64,000 nt of DNA from Halichoerus grypus (GCF_964656455.1 NC_135718.1:143512262-143576261); one strand, 5' to 3'; shown: positions 35,540 to 47,744, counted from the first letter of the stretch. Notes: a model not told the origin generated them from the sequence alone. Numbers and translations are program-made.

Positions 35540-36750
35540 AAACTTTGATGGGAAAAATAGAAACTTGAAAAAAAAAATCCATGTTAAAGCTGCAAATCAT
35601 TTTCTCAGTTGCAGGCCATGGAGACAGGGTCTTTGGTGTTCCTTTCTTTGGACAAACTAGTGACATGGGCCTAGTAGTGATGCGTGCAGAGCAAAAACCG
35701 TCATTTGAAATGGAGATATCTGAGGGCCGCAGTTCTCAGGAACTGCCCTGTGTCACATTTCATGAAAGGTCGTCCACAGTATGGGCAGGTGTTGTGGGTA
35801 AGAATTTGCAAACAGAACCTCTAGGGTGCTATAAATGGTGTGTTTATTTTCTCTAGATTAATGTAAATCTGAGTCTATTTCATCTCAGCTATTATTGGGT
35901 GTGACAAAAGTCCTAGAGTTTCAAACACTCCTTCCGTGGTTACCCCTGATGTGAGTTATTTGTCCCATCCCACCTAGACCTTTCATGTCTGCTGGCTCGG
36001 CTGCCTCTGTCCCGAACTGGAAACAAGGCGTCTTCTCCAGGCAGTCATGTACCAGAGTGCAGCTTTCTGAGGCACACCGTGTAGTCATCCCTTTGGGGAC
36101 TTGCCTTGCACCCAGGGACCGCCAGGGTGCAGAACATGGCAGCCCTGGGTGCTGTCATGAAGAAGGTGCCACAACCTTTGCCCCCTTCCAGTATCAGGAA
36201 TCCCATTTGCAACTGGCTCTCGCACGCTCTGCCCTAATTTCCCTCCTGCCCAGGACACTTCACAGGCAATATTAAGTAACTGCAGTTGACACAAACAGAA
36301 CGCTGACTTCACCAGCTCCTGCATTCTCTCCTGCAAAACGTTTTGGGGGCATGGGACTCCAAAAGGCCTGGCTGTATCCAGGAGAATCAGAAAAGAAAGC
36401 AACAGGAGCAGACTGCAAGTTAAAATCTCAAAAACAGTTCTCCTGCCACATTCTCGGCTTATAAATCTGTTTCAGCCATGATATGTGCTTCCCATTGCAA
36501 TGTTCCCCACTGAGAGAGTGGACCCTAGGTCTCTAACCAGAGTTGGGCAACTCATCTCACAAATGAAAGATCGAGGAGGGCAAATCCCACACACAAAGCC
36601 CCCTCCTCTCCCCAGTCTGTTGGGGTGATGTTTCCCGTAGGCTCTCTGGGCCCAGTGAGAACTCAAACCTCCCCAGCCCTCCCAGCACCGGCTCCAGCTC
36701 AGCCTGGGAGCTCTGGCTCAGCCTTTGCTTAAGAACTCTTTGAAGATTTT
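35540..36750. other. Unique, comparatively G/C-rich block, no gene recognised
   Basis: Between two old L1 regions. By eye G/C is higher than in the surroundings at 35950-36700. Frames of 96 (plus, 35985-36275) and 105 codons (minus, 36085-36402) overlap each other; neither shows a known domain. Contains a near-CTCF motif at 36118-36132. Confidence 0.45.
36118..36132 (+). promoter_or_regulatory. CTCF-like motif, one mismatch
   Basis: ACCGCCAGGGTGCAG fits the CTCF core except one T where G is expected. Weaker than the site at 11.1 kb and on the opposite strand. Confidence 0.3.
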
Positions 36751-36754
36751 TCTT

Positions 36755-37590
36755 TAATAGTCTTTATTTTTAGACAGTTTTAGGTTCCCTGCAAAACGGA
36801 GTGAAAGGTACAGAGATTTCCCATATACCTCCTGCCCCTACGCATGCACGTCCTCCCCACCACCAACATCCCCTCCCTGAGCAGTCCACTTGTTACAATA
36901 GCTGAACCTATACTGACACATTAGAATCACCCCAAGTCCATACTTCACGTTAGGATTCACTCTTGGTACTGTACGTGCTATTGGTTTTGACAAATGGATA
37001 TAATGACATGTATCCACCATTACAGTATCATACAGAACAGTTTCCCTGCCCTAAAAATCCTCTGTATTCTGCCTAGTCATCTTTCCCTCCTCCCAATCTC
37101 TGGTCACCACTGATCTTACTGTTTCCAGTTTTGTCTTTTCCACAATGTCATATAATTAGAATCATATAGTATGTAGCTGTCTCACATTGGTTTCTTTCAC
37201 TTAATAATATATATGTAAGGTTCCTCCATGTCTTTTCATGGCTTGCTAGCTCATTTCTTTTCAGTGCTGTATAGTATTCCATTGCCTGGATGTACCTCAG
37301 TTTATCCATTCACCTGCTGAAGGACATCTTGATAATTCCCAAGTTTTGGCAATTATTAATAAAGCTTCTATAAAGTTCCACATGCAGGTTTTTGTGTGAA
37401 CCTTAAGTTTTCAACTCATGTGGGTAAGTACCAAGTAATATAATGGGTGGATCATATGGTAGTAGTATGTTCAGTTATTCAGTATATTAAGTATATTCAG
37501 TATTACTTCAGGTAACTGAAGTAATTCAGTATATTAAGAAGAAACTACCAAACTATCCTCCAATGGTTTGAGGTTTTTAATAATGGCAGA
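36755..37590 (-). mobile_element. Old L1M 3' end and ORF2 C-terminus, reverse orientation
   Basis: 'tagacagttttaggttccct', 'acagagatttcccatatacc', 'tcactctggtcaccactgat'-like, 'tattccattgcctggatgta' and 'gttttcaactcatgtgggta' follow reverse L1 order. A 15-bp direct repeat enclosing a small hairpin interrupts it at 37477-37538. Confidence 0.82.
37477..37538. repeat. Direct repeat flanking a small hairpin inside L1
   Basis: The 15-mer 'attcagtatattaag' occurs at 37477-37491 and 37524-37538. Between and overlapping is the inverted repeat ATTACTTCAG / CTGAAGTAAT (37502-37511 and 37516-37525) with a 4-nt loop. Confidence 0.85.
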
Positions 37591-37594
37591 AAGT

Positions 37595-40450
37595 GCAGCT
37601 GGTCCCCAACCAAATCTCCAGCCTCATCTCTTCATCCTTGGAGCCTCTACTATAAAGATCAGGGGTTAGTTCTCAGAATTTAAGAGGAAGAGCCAGTGAG
37701 TAGCTGTCTTGTGAGTGGTCAGCCACACCAGAGCCACACATTCATCACTCATGGTGTATTCTGGCCTTGATACCTTATCTTCCTGATTATTAGGAGAAGA
37801 GGATGTCAATGACTGGGCCTATGTTCTTAAGAGACTAAAGTTGGTCCATGCTCTGGTTCTTCTTTGAGTTTCTGAGCCCCCATCCCAAATACCCACCCTC
37901 AGACATACAGCTAGGCTTTAGTTTCCACTTCATTATCTTACACGTTAGTAGATGAACCAAAAGGGTGTTTCCCTTCTGCGGCTGGACAGTGGTCCCTCCA
38001 GTGATGCCATGGCTGTGGAAGTCCAGCCTCTGCCAATGTGCCGCCATATCAGCAGCAGGTAAAGGGACATAGAGGCAAACGATATAGAGTATCTTGCCTC
38101 GGCTGTACAATTAGGGAGGCTCTGGAAGGAAATACGTGCACAGCTAGCTTCCCAAAGTCTAAAAAGTGGTAATCAGGGCTCTTAATTGCTATGCCGAGTC
38201 TGCAGGAGCCCCACGCAAGAGGCTCTAAGCCAGTGCCAGAACCCTAGGGGCCAGTTCCCCTGACTTGAGAAAGGGATCCATTATCTCCAATTCTTCCTCC
38301 TCCGTTATTATCTATAGAAGTTGTACAAAGTTCACTGGAGAGAGAGTCATTTTCAGCAAGGAGAAGAGCATGGATCTGAGCAGGGAGGTTGGGATAAAGA
38401 CCCCCTGAGGAAAGACGCTGACCACTCCAAGAACAACCGTGTAAAGTAACAGATGTGAGTTACACACGGTGTTGAAATTTCATTCGTTACCCCAAAGACT
38501 TCAGAAAAGTCTTATTAAAATTCAGAAAATTCAGAATTACAGTATTCAAGATTTAATTCCACCAAATAAAAAATTTGAGAAGACACCGCTGTGTGAGCCA
38601 AGGTTGTAATTTAAACATGGACCTTCATAACTTACACTCTATTTTGATTGCATCCTCTACTTTTTCGTCATCCTGGGGAAAGACAATAGTCGTATTGCAA
38701 AATCAAGAATATTCTCAATTTCCATATGCTCCTAAAGTGGAGTTGGCAGCTGTTCATAGAAAGTAGAAATCACCCACCCTCCCCCTTAAAATTGTAATCT
38801 ACAGTTTAGTTCAGAGCAGTTCAAACGTTGAATATTTTGTAAATCCCAAAAGTAGCCTACCCATTGCCTAATTTTTCTTCTCCAGTGACTTGCTTTATAA
38901 TTTGCTAATGTTGGCTTTGTATGAGTAGGTTTGCCAATTGTTAATAAAATTGCTGACCACCTGCAAAAGAAATACTGAAATGTCATGGAAAAAACATATC
39001 TCAGAAAAGAAGAAAAAAGCACAGTAATTAGAACCATGTATTTTTCCTTACTGTGGCATCTTTTTTTATAACAAGAAAACCTCATTAGAGTAAATTCTGG
39101 GTTTCTAAGCTCTGGGAATTAATTGTTGTGTTGGGTTGTATATAAATAGATGTGGCCTGTTTTTTCAAAACAGCCAGAGGAATCTAAAAGTACTCCGAAA
39201 TGTTGATTTTTTTCAGATTAATTTTTTAATTTAGAAATAATGTAATTTAGAAATCACTAAAAGGAATCCACTTTGAGCAAACATTGCCTGGGAAATCTGT
39301 ACTGGTTGTGAAATTTGGATTTTTAAATAAAAATTCAAGTGAGAAGTAAACAATTTGCTTGGCAATTTGACATGGCCAACAAACCAGAAATACCTCCCAA
39401 TATGATCTGAACTATTTCACAATTTTGGTGAGTAAAGTGTAATCTTCTAGTATTAATTTTAAAATAAAGGATTAAGCCCAATTATGAACTATTTCAGTCA
39501 CCTTATTGATCCAGCTATACAACTGTCAGAATTGGATGGCATGAGTACAAAACAAGCTTTCAGCTATTCAACCCAGTGGCATAGAATGTTTTTCAGGGTG
39601 AAAGTCAGTGACATCACTGTAAGAAAATCAGAACATATGTGAAGAAAATGAGGATCCTACCTGAGAACCTTGGGGAAAAGCATGGTGTCAACTGGAACTG
39701 CATTCATAACCAATTCAACCATCTGCAAGCATTTGAGGAAGCCACTCAAGGTCCTGAAATATCAGGTAGATACTTCACAAGGCTGGTGTGTTTAAGACAT
39801 TTTTTGCTATTGAAAGCGAAGAATGCTTAAGCCAGGCTTATATTAATTACATACTATTCTGAGAATAAAACCCAGACTTAGGCCCTAATCCCAAAGATTT
39901 GTATTCATCCTCAAGGCCATCAAAACTCATCTAGAGATTCTAGTGAACCAGAAGACATATGAGTATTGTTTGCCATAAGATGTACAGATAATAGAACAGA
40001 AGACGAGGACCAATAATTAGAGGATGGCAGAAGGACAGGGGGGAGATTTCAGGATGAGTTTATTTTTTCACAAAAAGGTAGATTTGGCTAATGATTCAAA
40101 ATGATGTAAATAAAGGAGGAATTTAAAAATAGGAAACACTTGAAAAGTTAAAGAATTGCTAATTTTATGTGCATTATATTTTATTATCATTCATCAAGTA
40201 ATCACTTACATTACATAGATGTACTTCTGCTTCACCTACAAAGATTTGATTGTACCCTCTCAGAATGAAAGAGATTTGTAACATAGTCTTTCCTAAAGTA
40301 TTCAGATCACTCTGAGTTTTGAAGAAATCGCTTGGTGAATTGTCACAACCTGCTCTGATTGACCTCTTAGAAAGGCCCATATCACATTTTCTTCCCCAAA
40401 TGAGCTATCAGATTTCCCTTTGAGAAATAGCTTCACTCCTAAGGTCTAGA
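37595..40450. other. Long unique stretch, no gene seen
   Basis: No repeat family or coding domain recognised. Frames reach at most about 99 codons (38786-39085, minus). Confidence 0.45.
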
Positions 40451-40454
40451 GTGG

Positions 40455-40665
40455 GGATCAGAAGACGTTTTCTGTAAAGGGATAAAAAATAACATTTTCA
40501 GACTTCTGGGATTTTGGTTGCAACTTCTCAACTCTGCCTTGTAGTGCAAAAGCAGCCTTAGATCATATAGAAAAAATGGGCATGGCTGTGTTCCAATGAA
40601 ACTTTATAAACACAGCAGACTGGATATGACCCATGGATCATAATTAGCCAGCCCCTGGTCTACCT
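40455..40665 (+). mobile_element. Non-autonomous hAT-Charlie-type DNA element (MER58-like), copy 3
   Basis: 'ttttctgtaaagggataaaa', 'gttgcaacttctcaactctg', 'ccttgtagtgcaaaagcagc', 'ggctgtgttccaatgaaact' and 'catggatcataattagccag' keep the family order. Confidence 0.85.
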
Positions 40666-40669
40666 AATC

Positions 40670-41970
40670 AGGAACTTTGCTTTACCTTCACATTACCTTC
40701 TTTCCTGAAAGCTAACAAGATTGTCCAAAGGCAGCAGGACAAGGTGGGAAAACAGATGCTACACACAGGGTCAGAGAGATATATTATGTCAGGACAGAGG
40801 ACGCGTGGTCCCATCTATATCACTTATTCCTTTTGTCCAAAAGAAAGGTAGTTGGTGATAAGACATGTAGAAAAACTCGACAGTTATCAAGATGGTAAAA
40901 GCCCAGCAATGATGAAAGAATCAAAAACTAAAACAAGAGTAAACCTAAAAAGAATTCATAATAAAAGAGCAAAAATTGAAAGCTGTGATCAACTGAAGAC
41001 AATCCCTACAGTGCACAAATAACTATTTTACCTCTGGAGATGACCGAAAGGTAGTGGTGGGGAGGGTGACATCCACTACCTGGGTGTCTACAAAGACAAC
41101 AAGAACTTGATCCTAGCAGTCAAACTCCTCAGTAAGATAGAGTCACAGACCTAAGGAAATTCTAGTAACTTACAAATTTTGGTGTATATATACCAAATAT
41201 TAGTCATCTTTAGTCATTCACTTATTCGGTCAGTAATAATTTGCTCTTAGTCATAAAAATGAAAACCTAGGAGCTTGCACATCATCCCTCCTTCCCACAA
41301 GAACCCATAAAGGAAATGCACATTGTTCATCAGTTCACAAATCAGGAAACCCCCAGATCATACTTTGAGAAAGAGCAATCTAAAAAGTTTTCACTTTCAC
41401 GCCTTTGCTCACAGAGTTGATTTCTTCTAGAACACTGTTCTCTACTCACCCCTTTCCCTTTTCTTTCCTCACCTCCAGCACCCAGACATGGTGTCATCAC
41501 CATCAGGGTCCAGGCAAGCCCTCCTTCTTCGCAAAGCATTGCTGGACATTTTCATTTTCTGCTCTTACCAACTGGAAGTAATTTGCTGGCCCCCATCCCC
41601 ACCCCAAATATCCACAGAACTGTGCTTGACCCCTCACTTCATGGCATTTTTGATATTCAACTCTGTGTTATGGTTATAGATGTCCATGTTTTTCTTATAA
41701 GATCCTTGAAGAGTGTGGTTTTATATCGTTTTGCTATATCACTGGGTTTGGGCCGTGGTTTCAGAATAGGCAAATATCAATACATAAATGAAAGTCTTAT
41801 TAAAATATATAAAGCAGTTATAACCTATCACATCAAAGGTATATGTTCTTTTCCAAAGACTGAGTTCTAATAGCCCAACTAGACAACTTCATTCCATGTA
41901 TATGCTTATTTACTAGACACATATTAATAATTGTAATTCTTTATAAAATTATGTAGACTTTATGAAGAAA
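40670..41970. other. Unique sequence, no gene seen
   Basis: Nothing recognised beyond short chance frames. Confidence 0.45.
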
Positions 41971-41974
41971 TTTT

Positions 41975-42115
41975 TAGATATTATTTCACTGGAGCCTCAC
42001 CATGACCCTGGCAGGATATCAAAGAAGGTTACAGTTAAAAAAACCAAAGCTCAGAGAGTTTAAATGCATCACTAAGACACCATACTTGGTAACTGGTGGA
42101 AAATAAAATTGAGGC
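41975..42115 (-). mobile_element. MIR fragment, reverse orientation
   Basis: 'ctggagcctcaccatgaccc', 'aaaaccaaagctcagagagt', 'ttaaatgcatcactaagac' and 'cttggtaactggtgg' follow the reverse MIR core. Confidence 0.6.
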
Positions 42116-42139
42116 ACTATAGAAGATAGAACTTCTCTT

Positions 42140-42209
42140 TTTTACCTCTTTCCCTCTCTCTCTCCTATCTCTCTCTCCCTTCTTCCCTCTCTCCCTCACC
42201 CTCCTTTAG
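42140..42209. repeat. CT-rich low-complexity tract
   Basis: Mixed TC, TCC and TTCC words, almost pure pyrimidine on the plus strand. Confidence 0.85.
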
Positions 42210-43040
42210 AGATGTTACAGATCTGTAAGTAAAATACAAATACTATCCTCATAAATCCCATCCTAAGACTAATATATTCTGAAGTATATTATATTTATAC
42301 TAAAAATAATTAGGATTACTACACAATACACTAGATTTATTGAAAGAAATTACATGAAGGAAATTTTCATTTCTGAAAAATTAAGAATAAAGATAGACTC
42401 ATGTAAAAGAATTTCACTCCAGATAATTTTTACTTAAATACTCATCGCATTTAATGAGAATATAAGCTTAGCATTGAGAATTTAGATTGACCATCACATT
42501 ATTCTGAAAGAAAAGTCAAATCTACTAGGTTCTGATGTGAAACTTTCTAAAATAAATTTCAAATTATTTGAGGTCATGCAGATTTGGTCAAGAAAGTAGT
42601 CATTCGGTATTGAGATTTTTAGGGAGCCCTAGTTGGAGGACTGAGGACCTTATCACATTTGCCATCTGCCTGTCAAACCAATTGTTCATAATCATGGTGA
42701 ACTGGGTGCATTTGTACCCCAGCCTGTTTCATATGGACTGTGCCAAGAATGGAACAATGTAGTGGCTGTCAGAGGATGGCGAAGAGCAAGAGGAGGACGT
42801 CTTCCCTGCATGTCCAGGTGACATCTTCATACTGACACCATCATTCCCTCCATTCCTAGCAACATAAATCATAGCAAGAGTTGTGGAGTTCTACCCATGC
42901 TGCTGTGTCATCTTATCATGGCTCCTACTTCCCAATTTGTCCAGAAGGACCACCTCTCCCCTTGATTAGGGCTGACACTTATGGAGGGGCATAACTAAGA
43001 GAGCAGGTCTTAGGCTCTCATATGGACAGATTCAAGCTTT
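42210..43040. other. Unique sequence, no gene seen
   Basis: Nothing recognised. Confidence 0.4.
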
Positions 43041-43044
43041 CCTT

Positions 43045-43125
43045 TCCCAATAAGAAATGTGACATTGGCAAAGTTACTTGACCTCTCTGCCCTTGTTTTC
43101 TTATATATAAGGAGGAATTATAACA
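43045..43125 (+). mobile_element. MIR fragment, forward
   Basis: 'gacattggcaaagttacttg', 'acctctctgcccttgttttc' and 'ttatatataaggaggaatta' match MIR ('gaccttgggcaagtcacttaacctctctgagc'). Confidence 0.7.
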
Positions 43126-43127
43126 TA

Positions 43128-43385
43128 GCCAACATATATTGAGGGCTCCTTATAGGCGAGGTATTCTAAGCACTAAAAATATATTAACTCCTTTAATCCA
43201 CACAACTGTCACCATTAGTAACCCACTTTATTTTTTTTAGTATCCCACTTTATAGATATGAAAACTGAGGCACAGACTGTTTAAGTGATTTGCCCAAGTT
43301 CATAGTTCATAAGTGGCAGAGCTGGGATTCAAACGTGAGCAGTGAGTTGCCAGACTCCTGCCTGATCCTTTACCTCTATGCTTAA
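43128..43385 (-). mobile_element. Near full-length MIR, reverse orientation
   Basis: 'gccaacatatattgagggct', 'tattaactcctttaatccac', 'gatatgaaaactgaggcaca', 'gatttgcccaagttcatagt', 'ggcagagctgggattcaaac' and 'cctgatcctttacctctatg' cover almost the whole reverse consensus, with a small T8 insertion. Confidence 0.92.
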
Positions 43386-43454
43386 GTGGCTCCAGTTGTA
43401 AAGTGAATACAGTTTAAAATCATCTATTTGTCTGTGTGATTATTGGTCCACTGT

Positions 43455-43600
43455 CTGTCTCCCTTGCTAGATGGCAGTCACCTAACCTTGTTAATCCTCA
43501 ATCACCTCACTTGTAAAATGGTGGCAATAACAACCTCATTGACTTGTTTGTAGAATTCAGGGAGGAAGTGTATGGAGAGCCTTCAGTACAGGGCTTGGCC
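43455..43600 (+). mobile_element. MIR fragment, forward
   Basis: 'cctaaccttgttaatcctca', 'cacctcacttgtaaaatggt' and 'ggcaataacaacctcattga' fit the MIR 3' half. Confidence 0.6.
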
Positions 43601-43604
43601 ACAG

Positions 43605-44475
43605 GGAGAGCTGAATTCCAGGTAGCTAATAGAATCTGTACTTCTAGTGCTCAGGTATATTTATTGTCCTATGGTTGGTTCCTCTGCTATTGTAATCGGA
43701 TATACAAAGATGCCAACTCCTTTTTAAATATGTCATTACACTTCAGCCATCTTTTATAGTTTACAAAGAAAAAAAAAGTTTCTGAGACAATTAAAGAAAA
43801 TTCTTACCATTTCAGGAAAGTTCTGTAGCTCCTGAGGTCCCCTTCCATCATGGAAGAGTTTTTCTCCCTGCTGATCAGACCATTCTCAAGCACAACCAAA
43901 AACATTTCCTCGTTGTATATGGTTGTAAGATCCACTCAGTAGAAACTTCACCAGAAACTTCCAGGACTCAGTCTGGGGAAATGAGCTTAACTTAGCCGAC
44001 CACCCAGGCTCATAGTGAAGTGTTTATGCTCTTTTGTTTGGGCCAGAGGCAATTTTGGTTTGTTTATAGAGAAGCTGAGGCATAAAATGAAATGTAATGA
44101 TGTCCATCCACATACATCTATGCTTCTGACCAAACAACCTTGGTGGATCTGTCCTAAGAGGAAAATTAAAAGGGGCTCAGGTATCTCACAGTTTATATCA
44201 TTAGTATTTTTATAAGAGAAACTCTTCCTCTCACTTTGTTTTCCTCATGCTATCGGTTTTCAATTCTGTCTCTCACAAAGTTTTTACTCACATGTGAGAA
44301 GATTTATTGTCAGAAAAAAAAATGTGTGACTTGATTTTTTCCTTTTGTCCCATTCTTTTCAGTAGCAGCTGTCCTTATAGAAGCAGCAAGAGCAGGATTG
44401 TTAATATCAAAAGCAGTAAGGGCCAACACTTACAAACAGAAGCATGTTTCTAGGACCACTCCATCAGATAGATCC
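43605..44475. other. Unique sequence, no gene seen
   Basis: Nothing recognised. Confidence 0.4.
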
Positions 44476-44478
44476 TTT

Positions 44479-45000
44479 TAGAGCAGTTCCCCTTATCCAC
44501 GGGGATAAGTTCTGAGACTCCCAGTGGTTGCCTGAAACTGTGGATAGTACTGAATCCTCTACATAACTATGTTTTTTTCCTATACAAACATACCTATGAT
44601 AAAGTTTAGTTTTTAAAATAGGCACAGTAAAAAATAATAAAAATAAAAATAAAAATAAATAAAAAGATAGGCACAGTAAGAGATCAGCTACAATAAGTAA
44701 TAATCAAATAGAACAATTGTACCAATATACTGTAATAAAAGTTATGTGAATGTGGTCTCTCTCTCAAAATATCTTACTGTACTGTACTCACCCTTCCTGT
44801 GGTGATGTGAGGTGATAAAATGTCTGCATGATGTGGTAAAGAAAGGTGAATGACAGAGACATTGTGACACAGCGTTAAGCTACTATTGATCTTCTGACGT
44901 ATGTCAGAAAGACCATTTGCTTCCAGGGCGTGGTTGGCCATGGGTAACTGGAAACATGGAAATCAAAACCAAAATTGTGGATAAGCAGGCACTACAGTGT
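44479..45000. mobile_element. Non-autonomous Tigger (TcMar) element, MER28-like
   Basis: Terminal inverted-repeat-like ends: left 'gcagttccccttatccacgg', right 'attgtggataagcaggcact'. The middle contains 'gcctgaaactgtggatagta', 'tgaatgtggtctctctctc' and 'cttactgtactgtactcacc'. This is the Tigger-derived family I recall as MER28-like. It is interrupted by an A-rich insertion at 44631-44666. Confidence 0.82.
44618..44679 (+). mobile_element. A-rich 'tail-only' insertion with 13-bp TSD inside Tigger
   Basis: The 13-mer 'ataggcacagtaa' occurs at 44618-44630 and 44667-44679 and encloses 36 nt made only of A, T and a final G in AAAAT/AAAT units. The flanking duplication is typical of L1-mediated target-primed insertion, but no body sequence is left. 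Confidence 0.8.
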
Positions 45001-45004
45001 TTCC

Positions 45005-46695
45005 AGATTTCATGAAGAAATAAGTCTTAGAGAAGCTATAATCTTCAAGGTAATATGGCCAGAGAGGAGCAAAACTATGAATCAGATCAATTCACTCTAC
45101 TACCTGCCAGTCTCACTGGAACAATATGCACCATATTTTAAATAATCATTAGCTTTATGCAAATAAGTGTTAAATATCCTTAGATCCTTCAGGTTTCTGA
45201 CTTGATCCTGTGGATTTTCTTGATATTCCTTGTCCTATTGATAAAAATCTTTTTTATCAGTGCTGTCAAAGCTGATACATATATTGTCTCTTGTAGATTT
45301 TGCACCCATCAATTACAACATTGAACCCAAATGGAAAAGTTTTGCTTCCTTTACAGATGTCAGATACAGTCAGATTTGAAATATGGCAAGAGGGAATGGA
45401 TCTAGAGATAACATAACTATTAATTCAGTGGTCACCTCTCTTGAAAATGTCAGGTTGTTTTGTGTGCAAGCTTTTGAATGTTAGATGCAGACATGTTGCA
45501 GAATGAAGGTTGTATATGCAGCCATCCTGTGCCTGCAAACTGGATGTTGATTCCTGAAATGGACCATTTTCACCAAAGTTGCTCTGCCATTTAAGAAGAT
45601 GAAAGTTGAAAGTTGCCCGGCCTCTCTTTTATCCCCCTACCCCTCCCCATGACCTCCCTGCAAAAAGATGACAGTGCCTCCATTTGTCACTGTTCACCTT
45701 GCTGATGTTAGAAAGGGGTGGTTGGAGGAGAGGCTCATCAGCCACCAAGCTCAGCTTCATTTTTTTTCCGTGACCATGTCTTTTCTGAGCTGCAAAACAG
45801 CCCTACAATCACTAGTTATATGCATGAGCTCAGAAATTTTTGAGAGTTTTATTTTCCATTTTAATTGCAGTTCAAATTTGTAGGAAAACCAGAAATGGCC
45901 AGATTTTCCATTTATAATATCCCAGCAAAGTTTGTGACCCAGGACAGTCTCTAAACACAAATTCCCCATTAGTTTTCTTGTAATTTTGGCTCTTAGGCAG
46001 GTACCAGCTATAAAGGCTGTAGCCATGATGGATCTGCCTGGGAACATGCTTCCAAAAATTTCCAGATCTTCATCTTGCCATGACTATTGGAAGACTTTGG
46101 CTTCACTCTAAAAGCCATAAAACCATAAAGCAGATCTGAGAAAAACCCACAGCTGCATACATCTGATGACAGTCTTAAACTGATTTTCCAAAGATAGGGA
46201 ACTCAGCAAAACCCAAACTCCATGATGTCAACAACACTGGACTTTTACTCTTTAAGCCAATGGGTATTCTGTGGAAGATTTAATCCATGTGTTCCTGATC
46301 TACTTACAGTTAACTCATCAAAATGCCATTTGCTTAAGTGTTTCCAAAGTTGCATGAGCTTTATTTCTCAGTCTCTCAAATGGATGCTGGTGGGAATCAA
46401 GTTTTCCCAGGGTAACAACTTCCAGAGTCTAATATATTTTCAAAACCAAGACTTTGTAGATTTCAAGTAGCTATTTTAACTATCACTTACAAGGGCTCTT
46501 TCAGCATCAGTGTGTCTCCTCATTAAAAGCGTTGTAGAAAAACAGCCTTTCACCCCTCCACCAGAGTTAGTGGGACCAGCCCTTTGCCTGTCTTCCTACT
46601 TCCTGTGTTTTTCCACCTTCAGGAGTTTACAGTTTAAGAAGGATTTTGGACATGGGGATAAATAACTACCATACATGGCATAATCTTGCAGTGGC
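45005..46695. other. Unique sequence, no gene seen
   Basis: An octamer word ATGCAAAT lies at about 45157. Frames up to 96 codons show no known domain. Confidence 0.45.
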
Positions 46696-46699
46696 TAAA

Positions 46700-46900
46700 G
46701 ATCCTGTAGTGGCTCCCTCTTGTATCAAATTAAAATTCATCAGTTTAACATTCAGAGTCTTCCAGAAAACCTATCACCTTCCCCCTTCCCCACACGAGTA
46801 GCTTTTTCAACCTCAACTTCCAAACTGTAAGCGTCATTTTTATTTCGCCTCACCTGGCATACTAATATGCCAAGAGTTCTATTGTAGCCTTCCTTCTTCT
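46700..46900 (+). mobile_element. L2 LINE fragment (diverged)
   Basis: 'gatcctgtagtggctccctc', 'attaaaattcatcagtttaa' and 'cagagtcttccagaaaacct' resemble the L2 'caatggcttcccattgc...aaggccctgcatgatctgg' stretch. Low identity. Confidence 0.45.
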
Positions 46901-46954
46901 GTATGTACTGATAGCTACATGCAAGACTAATCTAGCAGGGCAAACATCTGGTGG

Positions 46955-46978
46955 GTGTGTGTGTGTGTGTGTGTGTGT
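46955..46978. repeat. (GT)12 microsatellite
   Basis: Uninterrupted GT dinucleotides ending in TTT. Confidence 0.93.
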
Positions 46979-47289
46979 TTGCTTCCATAGCAAGAACTGG
47001 CCTTCTCAGTGAGAAGATACTGTTACTAGTATTGGAACTATTTCACCTTTGAGAGAAAGTAAATTAATATTTCTTGAGTTGCTGAAGTGGGACACTACGG
47101 ATTCTTCATCCCTTTTCTTGACAGACCACCAAATATTTTGGTAAGGGAGCAAAAGAAACAAAATGGGCTTTTTGGAAGGTATAAGACCTAAAGAGAGACA
47201 GGGCAGGAACTCTGAGGAAACATAGGAAGCATATGTATGCTTAGTGTGTACTTTGGATCTCACCCCTTAATCATGGCATGTGCGAGCGT

Positions 47290-47310
47290 GTATATATATA
47301 TATATATATA
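47290..47310. repeat. (TA)10 microsatellite
   Basis: Uninterrupted TA run followed by CCCG. Confidence 0.93.
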
Positions 47311-47619
47311 CCCGTACCTGAGCATCAAGACTGCATATACAAATCTTTGGACCATCACACCAGTCACCCTAGGAGTAAGAACGCCCATGCTTATTTCGGG
47401 GTTGCCCTGGGGTGCTTTTGTACCCCAAACAAAAGCCAAGTGGTAGTATTGAATTGAGCCCATTAAATAAATATGTATTAAGTGATATTGAGGTTACTAC
47501 TATACAGTTAATGGAAAATTCACTTAAACATATAGTGTGGCCCCACCCTCAAGAAGCTTACAGTCATCTGACTTACAAGCATAGATCCTTAGAACTAGAA
47601 ATAACCAGAAAAATCCAAG

Positions 47620-47730
47620 TGTCTCATTATTTATGTGAGAAAACTGAGCTTGGAGAAGTGATGTGACTGGCTTAAATCAAAGTTCTCAGAAATCAGAACT
47701 CAGGGTTTCTGATTCAATGCCATGCTTTTA
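47620..47730 (-). mobile_element. MIR fragment, reverse orientation
   Basis: 'tttatgtgagaaaactgagc', 'ttggagaagtgatgtgactg' and 'cagaactcagggtttctgat' fit the reverse MIR core. Confidence 0.6.
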
Positions 47731-47744
47731 CATTATGATGCTTC

